A stretch of 64,000 bases of DNA from Halorientalis sp. (GTDB taxonomy: Archaea; Halobacteriota; Halobacteria; Halobacteriales; Haloarculaceae): NCBI RefSeq assembly GCF_028275115.1, contig NZ_JAQCNH010000039.1, forward strand, positions 33,628 to 97,627, given 5' to 3'. A program made the translations under genes and the position numbers. The notes under the pieces are model-generated. The model made no database searches, had not been told where the DNA came from, and was given only the letters and a program-made list of their open reading frames with translations. Below, piece by piece: positions 1 through 8,785 of the stretch. The stretch's first letter is position 1; every line of letters begins with the position of its first letter.

Positions 1-2777
1 ACAGTAGCTTCGATACGAAGACCTTCGACCCGAAATCGCTCGGCGTCGACGCCGGAACCTACGACATCGCCGTCACCGCGTCCCACGAGTCGGGGACGCG
101 CACGTACAACAACACCATCAGTGCACCGACGCAGGTGACCGGAATCCAGACCTACATCGACTTCAGTTCCCGGAGCGTCGCACCGGGCTCGAACCTGCTC
201 GGTCTCGTCAAAGCCTACGACGGCGGCACCGGTGTCGACACCAACGCGAACGACGTCGACATCTCGGTCTACGACAGCAACGGCAAGCAGGTCAAGACGG
301 CCAATCCCAGCAACGGACTCACGAGCGGCGAGGGGTCGTTCAGTGTGACGATGCCCGACGACCCGGGACGGTACCGGATCACCGCGAAAGTCGACACCGG
401 GAGCAAACAGGGCATCGCCCAGCGAGTCGTCCGCGTCAGCGAGCTCGAACTCTCGGTCGAGACGGACAAAGACACCTACAGCCCCACCGACAGCGTCGAC
501 GTGGCCGTCGAGGCGACGGACGCCACCGACGGCAGTGCCATCACCGACGCGACGGTCGAATTACGGGTCAACGGGACGCGGGAGGTTACGTCGACCGACG
601 CCAACGGTGAAGCGACGGTCTCACTCGATCCGAACAAGTTCGCCAGTGGATCCTGGGATCGGGGACACCCTGTCAGGGTGACGCTGACCCAGGAGACGGA
701 CATTGGCGTGGTCCGCAAGACCAGCGGCACGGGCTTCGACGTCCGGTCGTTCGACGCGCGGGCGGCACCGACCAGCCGGTCGTTCACGCCGAGCGAGTCG
801 GCCGAGATGGACGTGTTCGTTCCCACCGACAAGACGATCAGTTCCGTGACGGTCACGAGACTCGACGGCGAGCGCGTCAGCATCGGCGGTGGCTCGGTCA
901 GTAACCCCGCACCCGGCCTCTACCGGGTCGACCTCGGGCAGTTGGCCGTCGGTGAACACATCGCGACCGCGACGGTCACGACCCAGAGCGGCGCGACCGA
1001 GACGGCCGCGGCCCAGGTCGTCGTCAAGAGCTACGAGATCGCGGCTTCGTTGAACAAGCGGACGTTCACGACCACCGAGACCGTCGATCTCACCGTCGGC
1101 GTCCGCAAGCCCGACGGGACGGCCGTCTCGAACCAGCGGGTCGACGTCTCGCTGAACTCGACCGGTCCGGTCAGGGAGGTCGACAGTGCGAGCGCCACGA
1201 CCGGTTCCAGCGGTGAGGCGTCGGTCTCGCTGTCACCGAGTTCGGGCGGTGGACACTTCCTCGAGGTGTCGGTCGGCGAGCAGAAGCGCTACCTCGGGCT
1301 GTTCGTCAGCGACGTGTCCGTGCGCCTCGAAGACAGTAGTGGGAACGACGTCGACGGGTACGAGGCCGAACCAGGGACGACGAAGACGCTGTACATCGAC
1401 GCCTCGAAATCGGACGGCAGCGACGTCCCGGACGGATCGGGCGTGACGGCCTACATCGACGCGTTCGACGACCGCATCGAACTCGGGAGCGCGACGACGA
1501 CGAACGGTGAAGCGAGCATCGACGTGGACGTGCCCGGGTCGGTCCCGGCCCGCGAGTACGGACTCGCGGTCAGGGTGACGACGACCGACGGGACCGGAAC
1601 CGCGGCCGGCGTCATGAACGTCACCGGGGCGAACGCGAAACAGATCACGGCCGCAACCAACGAGAGCGGCTTCGGCCCCGGCGACACCGCACGACTCTCG
1701 GCGACCGTCACCAACGGCAACGGATCGCCCATCGCCAACCAGAACGTCGACTTCGTCCTCCAGTCCGACGGGAGCTCGGAGACGCTGGTCGCGACCGCCA
1801 GCACGAACGGCGACGGCGTGGCGACCCACGACTACGACATCCCGTCGGACGCCAGCGACGGAGCGTACGTCCTGAAGACGGCGTTGACCGACGCGCCGTC
1901 GATACGGAGCTACAGCGGCTATCGGGTCCGGAGCTTCGACGTGAGCGTCGAGGCCGAGGACGGTCCGTTCGCGCCCGGCGATAGCGTCTCGCTGACCGTG
2001 TCGGCGACCGACGACAGCGGCAACGCGGTGTCGGCGACGGGTGGCTCGCTGACCCTGGTCCTGCCCGGCAGCAACGCCGAGAAGGAACTCTCGCTGTCGG
2101 GGTCGGCCCCGTACGACGTGTCGGTGACCGTCCCGGACGACGCGGACGTCACCGGCACGCGAACCATCAGCGCGACGCTCGAGAAAGACCGGACCAGCGA
2201 CACCGACTCGACGCTGGTCGACGTGCGCGACGAGAGCGAGAGCGCGAACCTCTCGATCGCAGAGCCGCTAACCGCCGGCCAGTCGACGACGGTGACCGTC
2301 GACGGAACGGTGGACCGGACGGCCACGCTGACGGCCTTCTCGCCCAACGCCGGCACCGTCGCGTTCAATGGGAGCGTCGGCGTGTCCAGTTCCAGCGACA
2401 CGACCACGTCGATGACCATCGACTCACCCGGGGACCACATCGTGAAGCTCTCGGTGCCCTCGGTCGGGACGATTACGGAGGTCGTCGAGGTCCAGCCGTC
2501 GAGTGGGAACGTGAGCGTCTGGACCGGGACCGGCGTCAGCGCGAACGCCACCGAGTTCACGACGAGTGAAGACGTCTACCTGAAGAGCAACCAGAAAGGG
2601 ATGACCGCCACTGTCATCGGCGAAGACGAAACGTACGAGGTCGAGTTGGACCAGCAGAGCGGTGACACCTACTACGGGACGCTGTCGACCGACCGGCCTT
2701 CGGGTGTCTACCTCGTCAGGCTCGACTCCGGCGACGCGACCGGCGTCGACGACACGCTCGTCGAGGTGAGCGACTGA
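1..2777 (+). CDS. Large secreted surface protein with repeated Ig/MG2-like domains (5' end outside window)
   Basis: The reading frame is open from base 3 of the window, so the gene starts upstream; the GTG at 135 is internal. About 925 residues are visible. They are Asp/Ser/Thr-rich and built from repeated beta-sandwich units of roughly 90-100 residues. Several units repeat a pattern: a Tyr/Phe-x-Pro-x-(D/E) entry strand, then D-x-V-x-V-x-V, then a D/S-N/S-G-E-A-x-V-S-L turn, as in alpha-2-macroglobulin MG2 or bacterial Ig-like domains. Such modules form stalks and adhesins at the cell surface. There is no C-terminal membrane segment or PGF-CTERM; the protein ends in a short acidic stretch. 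Its stop codon overlaps the start of the next gene (TGATG), so the two are probably one operon. The signal peptide should lie upstream. The precise function is unknown. Confidence 0.8.
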   Translation, partial: SSFDTKTFDPKSLGVDAGTYDIAVTASHESGTRTYNNTISAPTQVTGIQTYIDFSSRSVAPGSNLLGLVKAYDGGTGVDTNANDVDISVYDSNGKQVKTANPSNGLTSGEGSFSVTMPDDPGRYRITAKVDTGSKQGIAQRVVRVSELELSVETDKDTYSPTDSVDVAVEATDATDGSAITDATVELRVNGTREVTSTDANGEATVSLDPNKFASGSWDRGHPVRVTLTQETDIGVVRKTSGTGFDVRSFDARAAPTSRSFTPSESAEMDVFVPTDKTISSVTVTRLDGERVSIGGGSVSNPAPGLYRVDLGQLAVGEHIATATVTTQSGATETAAAQVVVKSYEIAASLNKRTFTTTETVDLTVGVRKPDGTAVSNQRVDVSLNSTGPVREVDSASATTGSSGEASVSLSPSSGGGHFLEVSVGEQKRYLGLFVSDVSVRLEDSSGNDVDGYEAEPGTTKTLYIDASKSDGSDVPDGSGVTAYIDAFDDRIELGSATTTNGEASIDVDVPGSVPAREYGLAVRVTTTDGTGTAAGVMNVTGANAKQITAATNESGFGPGDTARLSATVTNGNGSPIANQNVDFVLQSDGSSETLVATASTNGDGVATHDYDIPSDASDGAYVLKTALTDAPSIRSYSGYRVRSFDVSVEAEDGPFAPGDSVSLTVSATDDSGNAVSATGGSLTLVLPGSNAEKELSLSGSAPYDVSVTVPDDADVTGTRTISATLEKDRTSDTDSTLVDVRDESESANLSIAEPLTAGQSTTVTVDGTVDRTATLTAFSPNAGTVAFNGSVGVSSSSDTTTSMTIDSPGDHIVKLSVPSVGTITEVVEVQPSSGNVSVWTGTGVSANATEFTTSEDVYLKSNQKGMTATVIGEDETYEVELDQQSGDTYYGTLSTDRPSGVYLVRLDSGDATGVDDTLVEVSD

Positions 2778-3853
2778 TGTCACGACGCCCGTTCCTGGCG
2801 ATACTGGTCGCACTGACCGTCGTCGTCGGGGCCACCGGCGTCGTGGCCGCCGACACGTCCCTATCGATCACCGACGTCTCCCTGCCCGATAGCGTCTCGC
2901 AGGGCGACTCGTTCGACCTCACGGTCTCGGTCTCCGGCGAGGAGATTCAAAACGACGAGGTCGACGTGTCGCTGACCCTGCCCGACGGGATCTCGTGTAC
3001 GCCGACCGGGACGCAGACGGTGACGCTCTCGAGCGGAACCGCGCAGGCCACCTTCGACTGTGACGCGGACGTGGAGGGAGATTACAGCGGCGAGATCACC
3101 GTCAGCGCGTCGGGGGTCAGTTCCGGCGACGATCCCGACCCGTCCCAGTCGACACAGGCCGGTCTCGAAGTGATCAGCCCCGCGAGCCTGACGCTGTCGA
3201 CCTCGCTGGATTCGAGCAGTATCGACGAGGGAGCGTCGACCACGCTCACGACCGTCGTCCACAACTCCGGGGACGCCTCGACGAGTTACAGTCTGTCGCT
3301 GTCCGCCGAGAGCGGCTACTCGAGCAGCGTCTCCAGCGGGTCCACCAGCGGAACCGTCGCCGGCGGTGCGACCGAGACTGTCGAGTACACCGTCACTGGC
3401 GACAGTAGCGGCGACTATTCCCTCACCGCCAGCTTGAGCGGGGGTAACGGACAGTCAGTCGACGAGAGCGAATCGCTGTCTGTCGCCAGCACCGGCGGCG
3501 GTGGTGGTGGCGGCGGTGGCGGTGGCGGCGGCGGTGGCGGCGGCGGCGGATCGAGTTCGACTGCGACCACCACCACTACCACGACGGGGACGGTGACCGA
3601 CACCGACTCGACCGACAGAACTGCCACCGGCGACGACGACGGCACGGCGACCGACAGCGACAGTCGGACGACGATGGAAGAGATGACCGAACAGGAGACG
3701 GAAACGATGGCAGCAACCACGGCACCGACCGGGACCGAACAGGCCGGGACGACCGCGGCCGAGACGACGGCGGAATCGGGGCCGGGCTTCGGCGTCGGTC
3801 TCGCTGTGGTCGCGATGCTGGCTGCGGCGCTGCTGGCTCGGCGAAGGCGGTAG
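2777..3853 (+). CDS. PGF-CTERM-anchored surface glycoprotein with CARDB-like domains
   Basis: This 358-residue secreted protein has an N-terminal Sec signal peptide (residues 1-25, ending A-A-D). Two beta-rich CARDB/NEW3-like domains follow (about 28-130 and 135-235), then a run of 19 consecutive glycines (bases 3494-3550), then a long Thr/Asp/Glu linker typical of O-glycosylated haloarchaeal stalks. The C-terminus is a PGF-CTERM signal: P-G-F, a hydrophobic segment and a final R-R-R-R. In haloarchaea this signal is processed by archaeosortase ArtA and the protein becomes lipid-anchored. The gene overlaps the preceding surface-protein gene by one base (TGATG), so the two are translationally coupled. 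The upstream protein has no visible anchor, so this one may tether it; that is inference. Confidence 0.82.
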   Translation: MSRRPFLAILVALTVVVGATGVVAADTSLSITDVSLPDSVSQGDSFDLTVSVSGEEIQNDEVDVSLTLPDGISCTPTGTQTVTLSSGTAQATFDCDADVEGDYSGEITVSASGVSSGDDPDPSQSTQAGLEVISPASLTLSTSLDSSSIDEGASTTLTTVVHNSGDASTSYSLSLSAESGYSSSVSSGSTSGTVAGGATETVEYTVTGDSSGDYSLTASLSGGNGQSVDESESLSVASTGGGGGGGGGGGGGGGGGGGSSSTATTTTTTTGTVTDTDSTDRTATGDDDGTATDSDSRTTMEEMTEQETETMAATTAPTGTEQAGTTAAETTAESGPGFGVGLAVVAMLAAALLARRRR

Positions 3854-4012
3854 CCTCGGAAGCCGATTGCTCTCGAGTTCCTTCTTCACGGTGGTCCTGA
3901 CGGTTCTACGGGCTGGCACATCGACGTGCCGAGGTCGACGGTCGCCGCGACGGTGTCCCGAAGCTATCACTGGTACTGCCGTCTCCGCGGGACGAAAAGA
4001 CGAGTCGGCTGG

Positions 4013-5161
4013 TTACAGGTAGCCGTGCTCGGCCAGTCGCTCGACGCCCTCGCGCAGGCGCTCTTTGCTCGCGGCGTAGGAGAGACGGGCGTAGCCGGGC
4101 GTGCCGAAGGCGCTCCCCGGGACGGTGGCAACGTGGGCGTCCTCGATGGCACCTTCACACCAGGTCTGGTCGTCGTCGTCGACGGGCAACATCATGTAGA
4201 ACGCGCCGTCGCCGACGGGCACGTCGACACCGTGGTCGGCGAAGAGGTCGGCGAGCATGTCGCGCCGTTCCTCGAAGGCGTCGCACATCTCCACGACGGC
4301 CTCGTCGGTGTTTTCGAGTGCCTCGACGCCGGCGTGCTGGACGAAGTTCACGGCACAGGAGACCGAGTGGCTGTGGAGCTTGCTCGCCTGTGAGACCAGT
4401 TGTTCGGGCCCCGAAAAGTAGCCGAGTCGCCAGCCGGTCATCGCGTATGCTTTCGAGAAGCCGTTGAGGGTGATCGTGCGGTCGCCCATCCCGTCGAGCG
4501 CGCCGAGGCTCGTCTGTTCGACGCCGTAGGTGACTTCCTTGTAAATCTCGTCGGAGATCACAGTGATATCGTGCTCGACCGCGATGTCCCGAACGCCGTC
4601 GAGGGCGGCGTCGGTGTACACTGCGCCGGTCGGGTTCGACGGGGAGTTGACGACGAGCAACTCGGTGTCGTCCGAGACGGCCTCCGCGAGTTCGTCCAGT
4701 GCGGGTTCGAGCTGGAACTCGTGGGGCGACAGGTCGACGCGGCTAAGGCTGCCGCCGGCGATCTTCACCATCGCCTCGTAGGAAACCCACGCGGGGTCAA
4801 GCAGGCAGACCTCGTCACCGTCGTCGACGAGAGCCATGACGATCTCGAACAGCGCCTGCTTGCCACCCGGGGTGACGATGATCTCGTCCGTGTCGTGATC
4901 GAGGCCGTCGTCGGCGAGTTTCGCGGCGATGGCCTCTTTCAGTTCTGGAATCCCGTTCGAGGGGGTGTAGCCCGTCTTTCCGGCCTCCAGTGCATCCTCG
5001 GCGGCGTCTTTGACGTTCTGGGGGGTGTCGAAGTCGGGTTCGCCGACCGAGAGGTCGACGACGTCAACGCCGTCGGCTTCGAGTTCTGCGGCGAGGTTGC
5101 TAATCGCAAGGGTTGCGCTCGGTTCCACTCGCTGTACGCGGGATGCGAAGTCCAGGTCCAT
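4013..5161 (-). CDS. Pyridoxal-phosphate aminotransferase, class I/II (aspartate aminotransferase family)
   Basis: The 382-residue protein has the fold-type I aminotransferase signature. D-L-S-V-G-E-P-D-F-D-T-P lies near residue 36, N-S-P-S-N-P-T-G near 170, and the Schiff-base lysine sits in the loop T-L-N-G-F-S-K-A-Y-A-M-T-G-W-R-L-G near 235. The length is normal for archaeal AspC-type enzymes, which move the amino group between aspartate or other amino acids and 2-oxoglutarate. I chose the start at 5161 (M-D-L-D-F) rather than an in-frame ATG 48 bases upstream, because the latter would run through the ribH stop codon. The ribH stop is one base away, so the two genes are probably co-transcribed. 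Substrate specificity cannot be read from sequence. Confidence 0.88.
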   Translation of the reverse strand: MDLDFASRVQRVEPSATLAISNLAAELEADGVDVVDLSVGEPDFDTPQNVKDAAEDALEAGKTGYTPSNGIPELKEAIAAKLADDGLDHDTDEIIVTPGGKQALFEIVMALVDDGDEVCLLDPAWVSYEAMVKIAGGSLSRVDLSPHEFQLEPALDELAEAVSDDTELLVVNSPSNPTGAVYTDAALDGVRDIAVEHDITVISDEIYKEVTYGVEQTSLGALDGMGDRTITLNGFSKAYAMTGWRLGYFSGPEQLVSQASKLHSHSVSCAVNFVQHAGVEALENTDEAVVEMCDAFEERRDMLADLFADHGVDVPVGDGAFYMMLPVDDDDQTWCEGAIEDAHVATVPGSAFGTPGYARLSYAASKERLREGVERLAEHGYL

Positions 5162-5162
5162 A

Positions 5163-5564
5163 TTATAGTTCCTCCACGAGGTCGACGGCTCCGTCCAGTG
5201 CGGCGACACCGTAATCGGTGCGGGCGCGGGCTTCGTCCATGCTCATACCGGGGCCGGTCACGCCGAGCGTCACCGGGGTGTCACGGTCGAGGCTCACGTC
5301 GGTCAGCCCCTGTGCCATGGCGTTGCCGATCACCTGGTCGTGGTCGGTGTCGCCGGACTTGATCGCACCGACGACCGTCACGGCGTCCACGTCGTCCCGA
5401 CGTGCCAGCCGGTCGGCGGCCAGCGGCGAGTCGTACGCGCCGGGGACGTGGACGGTCTCGACGACCTCCGCGTCGAGCTCGTCGGCCCGCGTCTTGGCCG
5501 CCGCCTCCATCTCCTCGGTGACGTCGCGGTTGAACTCCGCGACCACCAGTCCGAGCCGTACCAT
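5163..5564 (-). CDS. ribH: 6,7-dimethyl-8-ribityllumazine synthase
   Basis: RibH condenses 5-amino-6-ribitylaminouracil with dihydroxybutanone phosphate to give the last intermediate before riboflavin. The 133-residue protein is of archaeal length. It shows the family pattern: an N-terminal strand L-G-L-V-V-A-E-F-N, the phosphate-binding V-P-G-A-Y-D, V-V-G-A-I-K-S-G-D-T-D-H-D with the catalytic histidine, and a P-V-T-L-G-V strand. It forms icosahedral or pentameric shells in the cytoplasm. It is the first gene of a two-gene minus-strand unit with the aminotransferase; a TATA-like C-C-T-A-A-A-G element lies a little upstream. Confidence 0.93.
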   Translation of the reverse strand: MVRLGLVVAEFNRDVTEEMEAAAKTRADELDAEVVETVHVPGAYDSPLAADRLARRDDVDAVTVVGAIKSGDTDHDQVIGNAMAQGLTDVSLDRDTPVTLGVTGPGMSMDEARARTDYGVAALDGAVDLVEEL

Positions 5565-5658
5565 GTGTCCCGGATAGCAACCGCGACCTAAAGAAATACC
5601 GTTCGGCGGTCGTCGGGTGCGACCGAAACCGATGGCCGCTCGTTTGCAACCAGAAGGG

Positions 5659-5667
5659 TTCTAAATC
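5659..5667 (+). promoter_or_regulatory. TATA box of the Agl23-like gene
   Basis: TTCTAAATC is centred about 26 bp before the ATG at 5689, the spacing expected for a leaderless haloarchaeal transcript. It is an inspection call only. Confidence 0.45.
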
Positions 5668-5688
5668 CTCGGACAGATTGCACCGACA

Positions 5689-7563
5689 ATGGCAACGGTC
5701 GAGGACGACGATTCCGCGACGGAGTCCGCCGCCCAGCGGTCCGAGTCTGCCCTCCCCACGCACCTCGGCGTCGACCGCCTCGTGCTGAGCGTCGCAGCCA
5801 TCACAGCGCTCGCGTTGTTCGCTCGCTTCCTGTTCCTCGGCGAGCGAATCGCCCACTGGGACGAAGGCCGCGTCGGCTGGTGGATCCTCCAGTACGTGCA
5901 CACCGGCGACTACGCGTATCGAGCGATCATCCACGGTCCATTCTACCACCACGTCAACGGCCTCCTGTTCAGTGTGTTCGGCACCAGCGATTTCTGGATG
6001 CGGGCGGTCGTGGCACTGCTCGGTGGGCTGACGCCACTGGCCGCACTCGGACTCCGGCACCGCCTGCGTGACGTCGAGGTCGCGCTCCTCGCGCTCTTTC
6101 TGGCCGCCAATCCCCTGCTTCTGTACTACTCGCGGTTCATGCGAGGCGATCCCATCGTCGCCTTCTTTATGTTCGGCGCGGTCGTCGCCTTCGTCCGTCT
6201 CGTCGACTTCAGGCAGGCGCGCTACCTGTTCTTTGGCGTCACGGGCGTCGCCCTCGCGCTGACCGCCAAAGAGAACGCGATCATCTATCCGGTGACCTGG
6301 CTCGGCGCGCTGGTGCTGCTGCTCGACCACCGGCTCTTCGTGGCGCGCGACGGCGAGCGCGCCTGGACGGCGATTCTGAAGGAGCGAGTCGTCGGGACGG
6401 TCTCCGCCGGTTGGGACTGGCTGCACTGGCTCCTGCTTGCGGTGGTCCAGTTTTTCCTCATCGTCGTCTTTTTTTACGCGCCCCGCGACGGCGACCCGGG
6501 TGACGTGGGCCTGTACAACGCCATCGGCCAGGGCGACCTCGGGATGTTCGTTACCGTCGTCGACCGGGCACTCGTCGGTTCCTGGACGGAGTTCTACGGG
6601 CTGTGGGTCGACGGCGGGATGAGCGACCACGCCTACCTGCCGTACCTCGGCGACATCGCAGAGACCCTGGGGTACGGTGCGCTCGTGCTCTGTGTGTTCG
6701 CGGTACTCGGATTCGTGGTCGACCGGTACTCGGGCGAGCGCCCACGTGATTTCGTTTCCTTCTCGTTTTACTGTGGGTTCGTCTCCGTACTGGGCTACCC
6801 TATCGTCACGGACATCCAGGCCCCGTGGGCGGCCATCCACGCGGTCGTGCCGCTGGCGGTCCCTGCGGCGGTCGGGTTGGGGCTGGTTCTCAGGTGGGGT
6901 CGTGACAGTCTCGCCGCTGACGACCCGGTCGCGATGGCCGCGGCCGCAGTGGTGGTTGTCGTCGCGGTCAGTTTCGTCGTCGGCGCTGGGGCGTCGTTCG
7001 TCTACATGACGCCACAAGCCGAGGAGAATGAAAACGCGCTCGTCCAGTACGCACAACCCGGCGACGACGTGCGGCCAGCGCTAAACAGCATGGAGATGGC
7101 CGCCGCCGCCAACGAGGGCACCGACGTGTTGTTCTACGGTGACTTCTTCGTCAACGACCAAACGAACGCCACGACCGACTTCGTCAGGGCCGGCTACCCG
7201 GCCGACTCGAGCCTGCTCCCGGAAGGGGACCGACGGCTCGTTCTCTCGCCCGCATGTGCTGACTGGTTCAACGCCCTCCCGCTCCCGTGGTATCTCAACC
7301 GGTCCGGGGCCGACGTGAGCTGTGCCGACAGCACCCCCGAACTCGGCGACGCAGCGGAGTCCGAGCCACCGATCGTCGTCGTGCGGGCCCACGACGATGA
7401 CGACGGGGAGGACCAGGTCAACGAGGAACGACAGGCTCGCGAACAGTTCCCGACGTACTGGAGTGCGACATACGAGCTCCGGACCTACGGGACGGAGACC
7501 GTCTTCCTCGTCCACCCGGACTACGTGGGCGAAGTGAACGCGTCGGCGACACAGCCGGGGTGA
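5689..7563 (+). CDS. Agl23-like polytopic membrane protein (TIGR03663 family, GT-C fold)
   Basis: This 624-residue integral membrane protein has about ten or more hydrophobic segments between residues 25 and 440 and a hydrophilic extracellular C-terminal domain (about 445-624). The first loop holds the GT-C-type acidic motif H-W-D-E-G (near 52), followed by G-P-F-Y-H-H-V-N, and a conserved A-K-E-N-A near 205; these are hallmarks of the TIGR03663/Agl23 family. The Haloferax homologue was reported as associated with flipping of lipid-linked tetrasaccharide in S-layer N-glycosylation. GT-C fold proteins usually transfer sugars from dolichol-phosphate carriers, so a glycosyltransferase role is also possible. 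The gene stands alone with its own TATA box. Confidence 0.78.
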   Translation: MATVEDDDSATESAAQRSESALPTHLGVDRLVLSVAAITALALFARFLFLGERIAHWDEGRVGWWILQYVHTGDYAYRAIIHGPFYHHVNGLLFSVFGTSDFWMRAVVALLGGLTPLAALGLRHRLRDVEVALLALFLAANPLLLYYSRFMRGDPIVAFFMFGAVVAFVRLVDFRQARYLFFGVTGVALALTAKENAIIYPVTWLGALVLLLDHRLFVARDGERAWTAILKERVVGTVSAGWDWLHWLLLAVVQFFLIVVFFYAPRDGDPGDVGLYNAIGQGDLGMFVTVVDRALVGSWTEFYGLWVDGGMSDHAYLPYLGDIAETLGYGALVLCVFAVLGFVVDRYSGERPRDFVSFSFYCGFVSVLGYPIVTDIQAPWAAIHAVVPLAVPAAVGLGLVLRWGRDSLAADDPVAMAAAAVVVVVAVSFVVGAGASFVYMTPQAEENENALVQYAQPGDDVRPALNSMEMAAAANEGTDVLFYGDFFVNDQTNATTDFVRAGYPADSSLLPEGDRRLVLSPACADWFNALPLPWYLNRSGADVSCADSTPELGDAAESEPPIVVVRAHDDDDGEDQVNEERQAREQFPTYWSATYELRTYGTETVFLVHPDYVGEVNASATQPG

Positions 7564-7601
7564 GCGCCGCGAAGACCGTTTCCACCGGCTCCCGGGTTGA
7601 C

Positions 7602-7610
7602 AATACTTAA
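7602..7610 (+). promoter_or_regulatory. TATA box of purK-purE
   Basis: AATACTTAA is centred about 31 bp upstream of the purK ATG at 7637, which fits a leaderless or near-leaderless message. Confidence 0.45.
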
Positions 7611-7636
7611 CCGCGTGCCCTGGGAATCGGCGATCG

Positions 7637-8785
7637 ATGACACTCACGTCGCCAGGACCGACCCTCGGCGTCGTCGGGGGCGGCCAACTCGGCCGGATGC
7701 TCGGCGAAGCCGCGGCACCGCTCGGGGTTGAACTCGTGGTGTCGGACCCGACGCCTGACGCGCCGGCCGCACCGGTCGTCCGGGACCAGATCGTCGGCGG
7801 CTTCGACGACCCCGAGACTCTGCGGGCACTGGCCGAGCGAGCCGACTACCTCACCTTCGAGATCGAACTGGCCGACCCCGACCTGCTCGAAGCAGTCGGC
7901 GAGGAGACAGGCGTCCCGGTCCACCCCGCACCGGAAACACTCCGGCTGATACAGGACAAACTCGTTCAGAAGGAGCGACTGCGGGCGGCGGGGGTGCCGG
8001 TACCGGCGTTCCGGCAGGTCGATGCTGTCGAGGACCTCCGGGCGGCACTGGACGACCTCGGGACGCCAGCGATGCTCAAAGCGCGCCAGGGCGGCTACGA
8101 CGGGCGTGGGAACGTCCTCGTGGAGGCTCGCGAGGACGCCGAGTCGGCGATGGACGAGGTCGCCGGTCCGGCGATGGTCGAGGCGTTCGTCCCCTTCGAG
8201 CGCGAACTCGCGGTGATGGGGTGTGAAGGTGACGAGGAGACCGACATCTTTCCCGTTACCGAGACGGTCCACGAAGCAGAGATTCTCCGGTCGACGGTTT
8301 CGCCGGCGCGAGCGCCCGACGAGCGAATCGACGCCGCCCGCGAGGTCGCCCGTGACGTGCTGGCGGAGATGGACGGACGGGGCGTCTACGGTATCGAGTT
8401 GTTCGACACGGGCGAGGAGGTCCTGCTCAACGAGGTCGCACCGCGCCCGCACAACTCCGGGCACTGGACCATCGAGGGCTGTCACACCTCACAGTTCGAG
8501 CAACACGTTCGGGCCGTCACGGGGCGGCCGCTGGGCTCGACCGAACGCCGGGACCCGACGGTGTCGTTCAATATCCTCGGTGACGGCGACGAGCGCCGGG
8601 AAGCACGGCTCACGGGTGAGGCGACCGTCTTCGAACGCGACCGGGCACACCTCCACTGGTACGGAAAACACGAGGTGTACCCGCTTCGGAAGACGGGCCA
8701 CGTCACGCTGACCGGCGACGACGAGGGGACCGACGAACTGCTGGCATCGGCACGACAACTGCGTGAACAACTCACCTTCGAATGA
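7637..8785 (+). CDS. purK: 5-(carboxyamino)imidazole ribonucleotide synthase
   Basis: PurK uses ATP and bicarbonate to carboxylate aminoimidazole ribonucleotide in de novo purine synthesis. The 382-residue protein is a normal-length ATP-grasp enzyme. It has an N-terminal G-V-V-G-G-G-Q-L-G-R-M dinucleotide-like loop, the ATP-binding M-L-K-A-R-Q-G-G-Y-D-G-R-G-N (near 150), and the metal/ATP motif N-E-V-A-P-R-P-H-N-S-G-H-W-T (near 265). The stop codon overlaps the purE start (ATGA), so the two enzymes of this step pair are translationally coupled. Presence of PurK implies the two-enzyme N5-CAIR route rather than direct class II PurE carboxylation. Confidence 0.95.
   Translation: MTLTSPGPTLGVVGGGQLGRMLGEAAAPLGVELVVSDPTPDAPAAPVVRDQIVGGFDDPETLRALAERADYLTFEIELADPDLLEAVGEETGVPVHPAPETLRLIQDKLVQKERLRAAGVPVPAFRQVDAVEDLRAALDDLGTPAMLKARQGGYDGRGNVLVEAREDAESAMDEVAGPAMVEAFVPFERELAVMGCEGDEETDIFPVTETVHEAEILRSTVSPARAPDERIDAAREVARDVLAEMDGRGVYGIELFDTGEEVLLNEVAPRPHNSGHWTIEGCHTSQFEQHVRAVTGRPLGSTERRDPTVSFNILGDGDERREARLTGEATVFERDRAHLHWYGKHEVYPLRKTGHVTLTGDDEGTDELLASARQLREQLTFE

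Noticed and set aside
135-2777. GTG at 135 as the true start of the first surface protein
   Set aside because: The frame is open to base 3 and the upstream residues continue the same domain pattern, so the gene starts before the window.
5281-7056. Minus-strand open frame of 591 codons over the Agl23-like gene
   Set aside because: Antisense to a clear multi-span membrane protein; the translation is highly charged with no domain.
5689-7563. Agl23-like gene as part of an N-glycosylation island
   Set aside because: No AglB or glycosyltransferase genes lie next to it in the window, so a cluster cannot be claimed.
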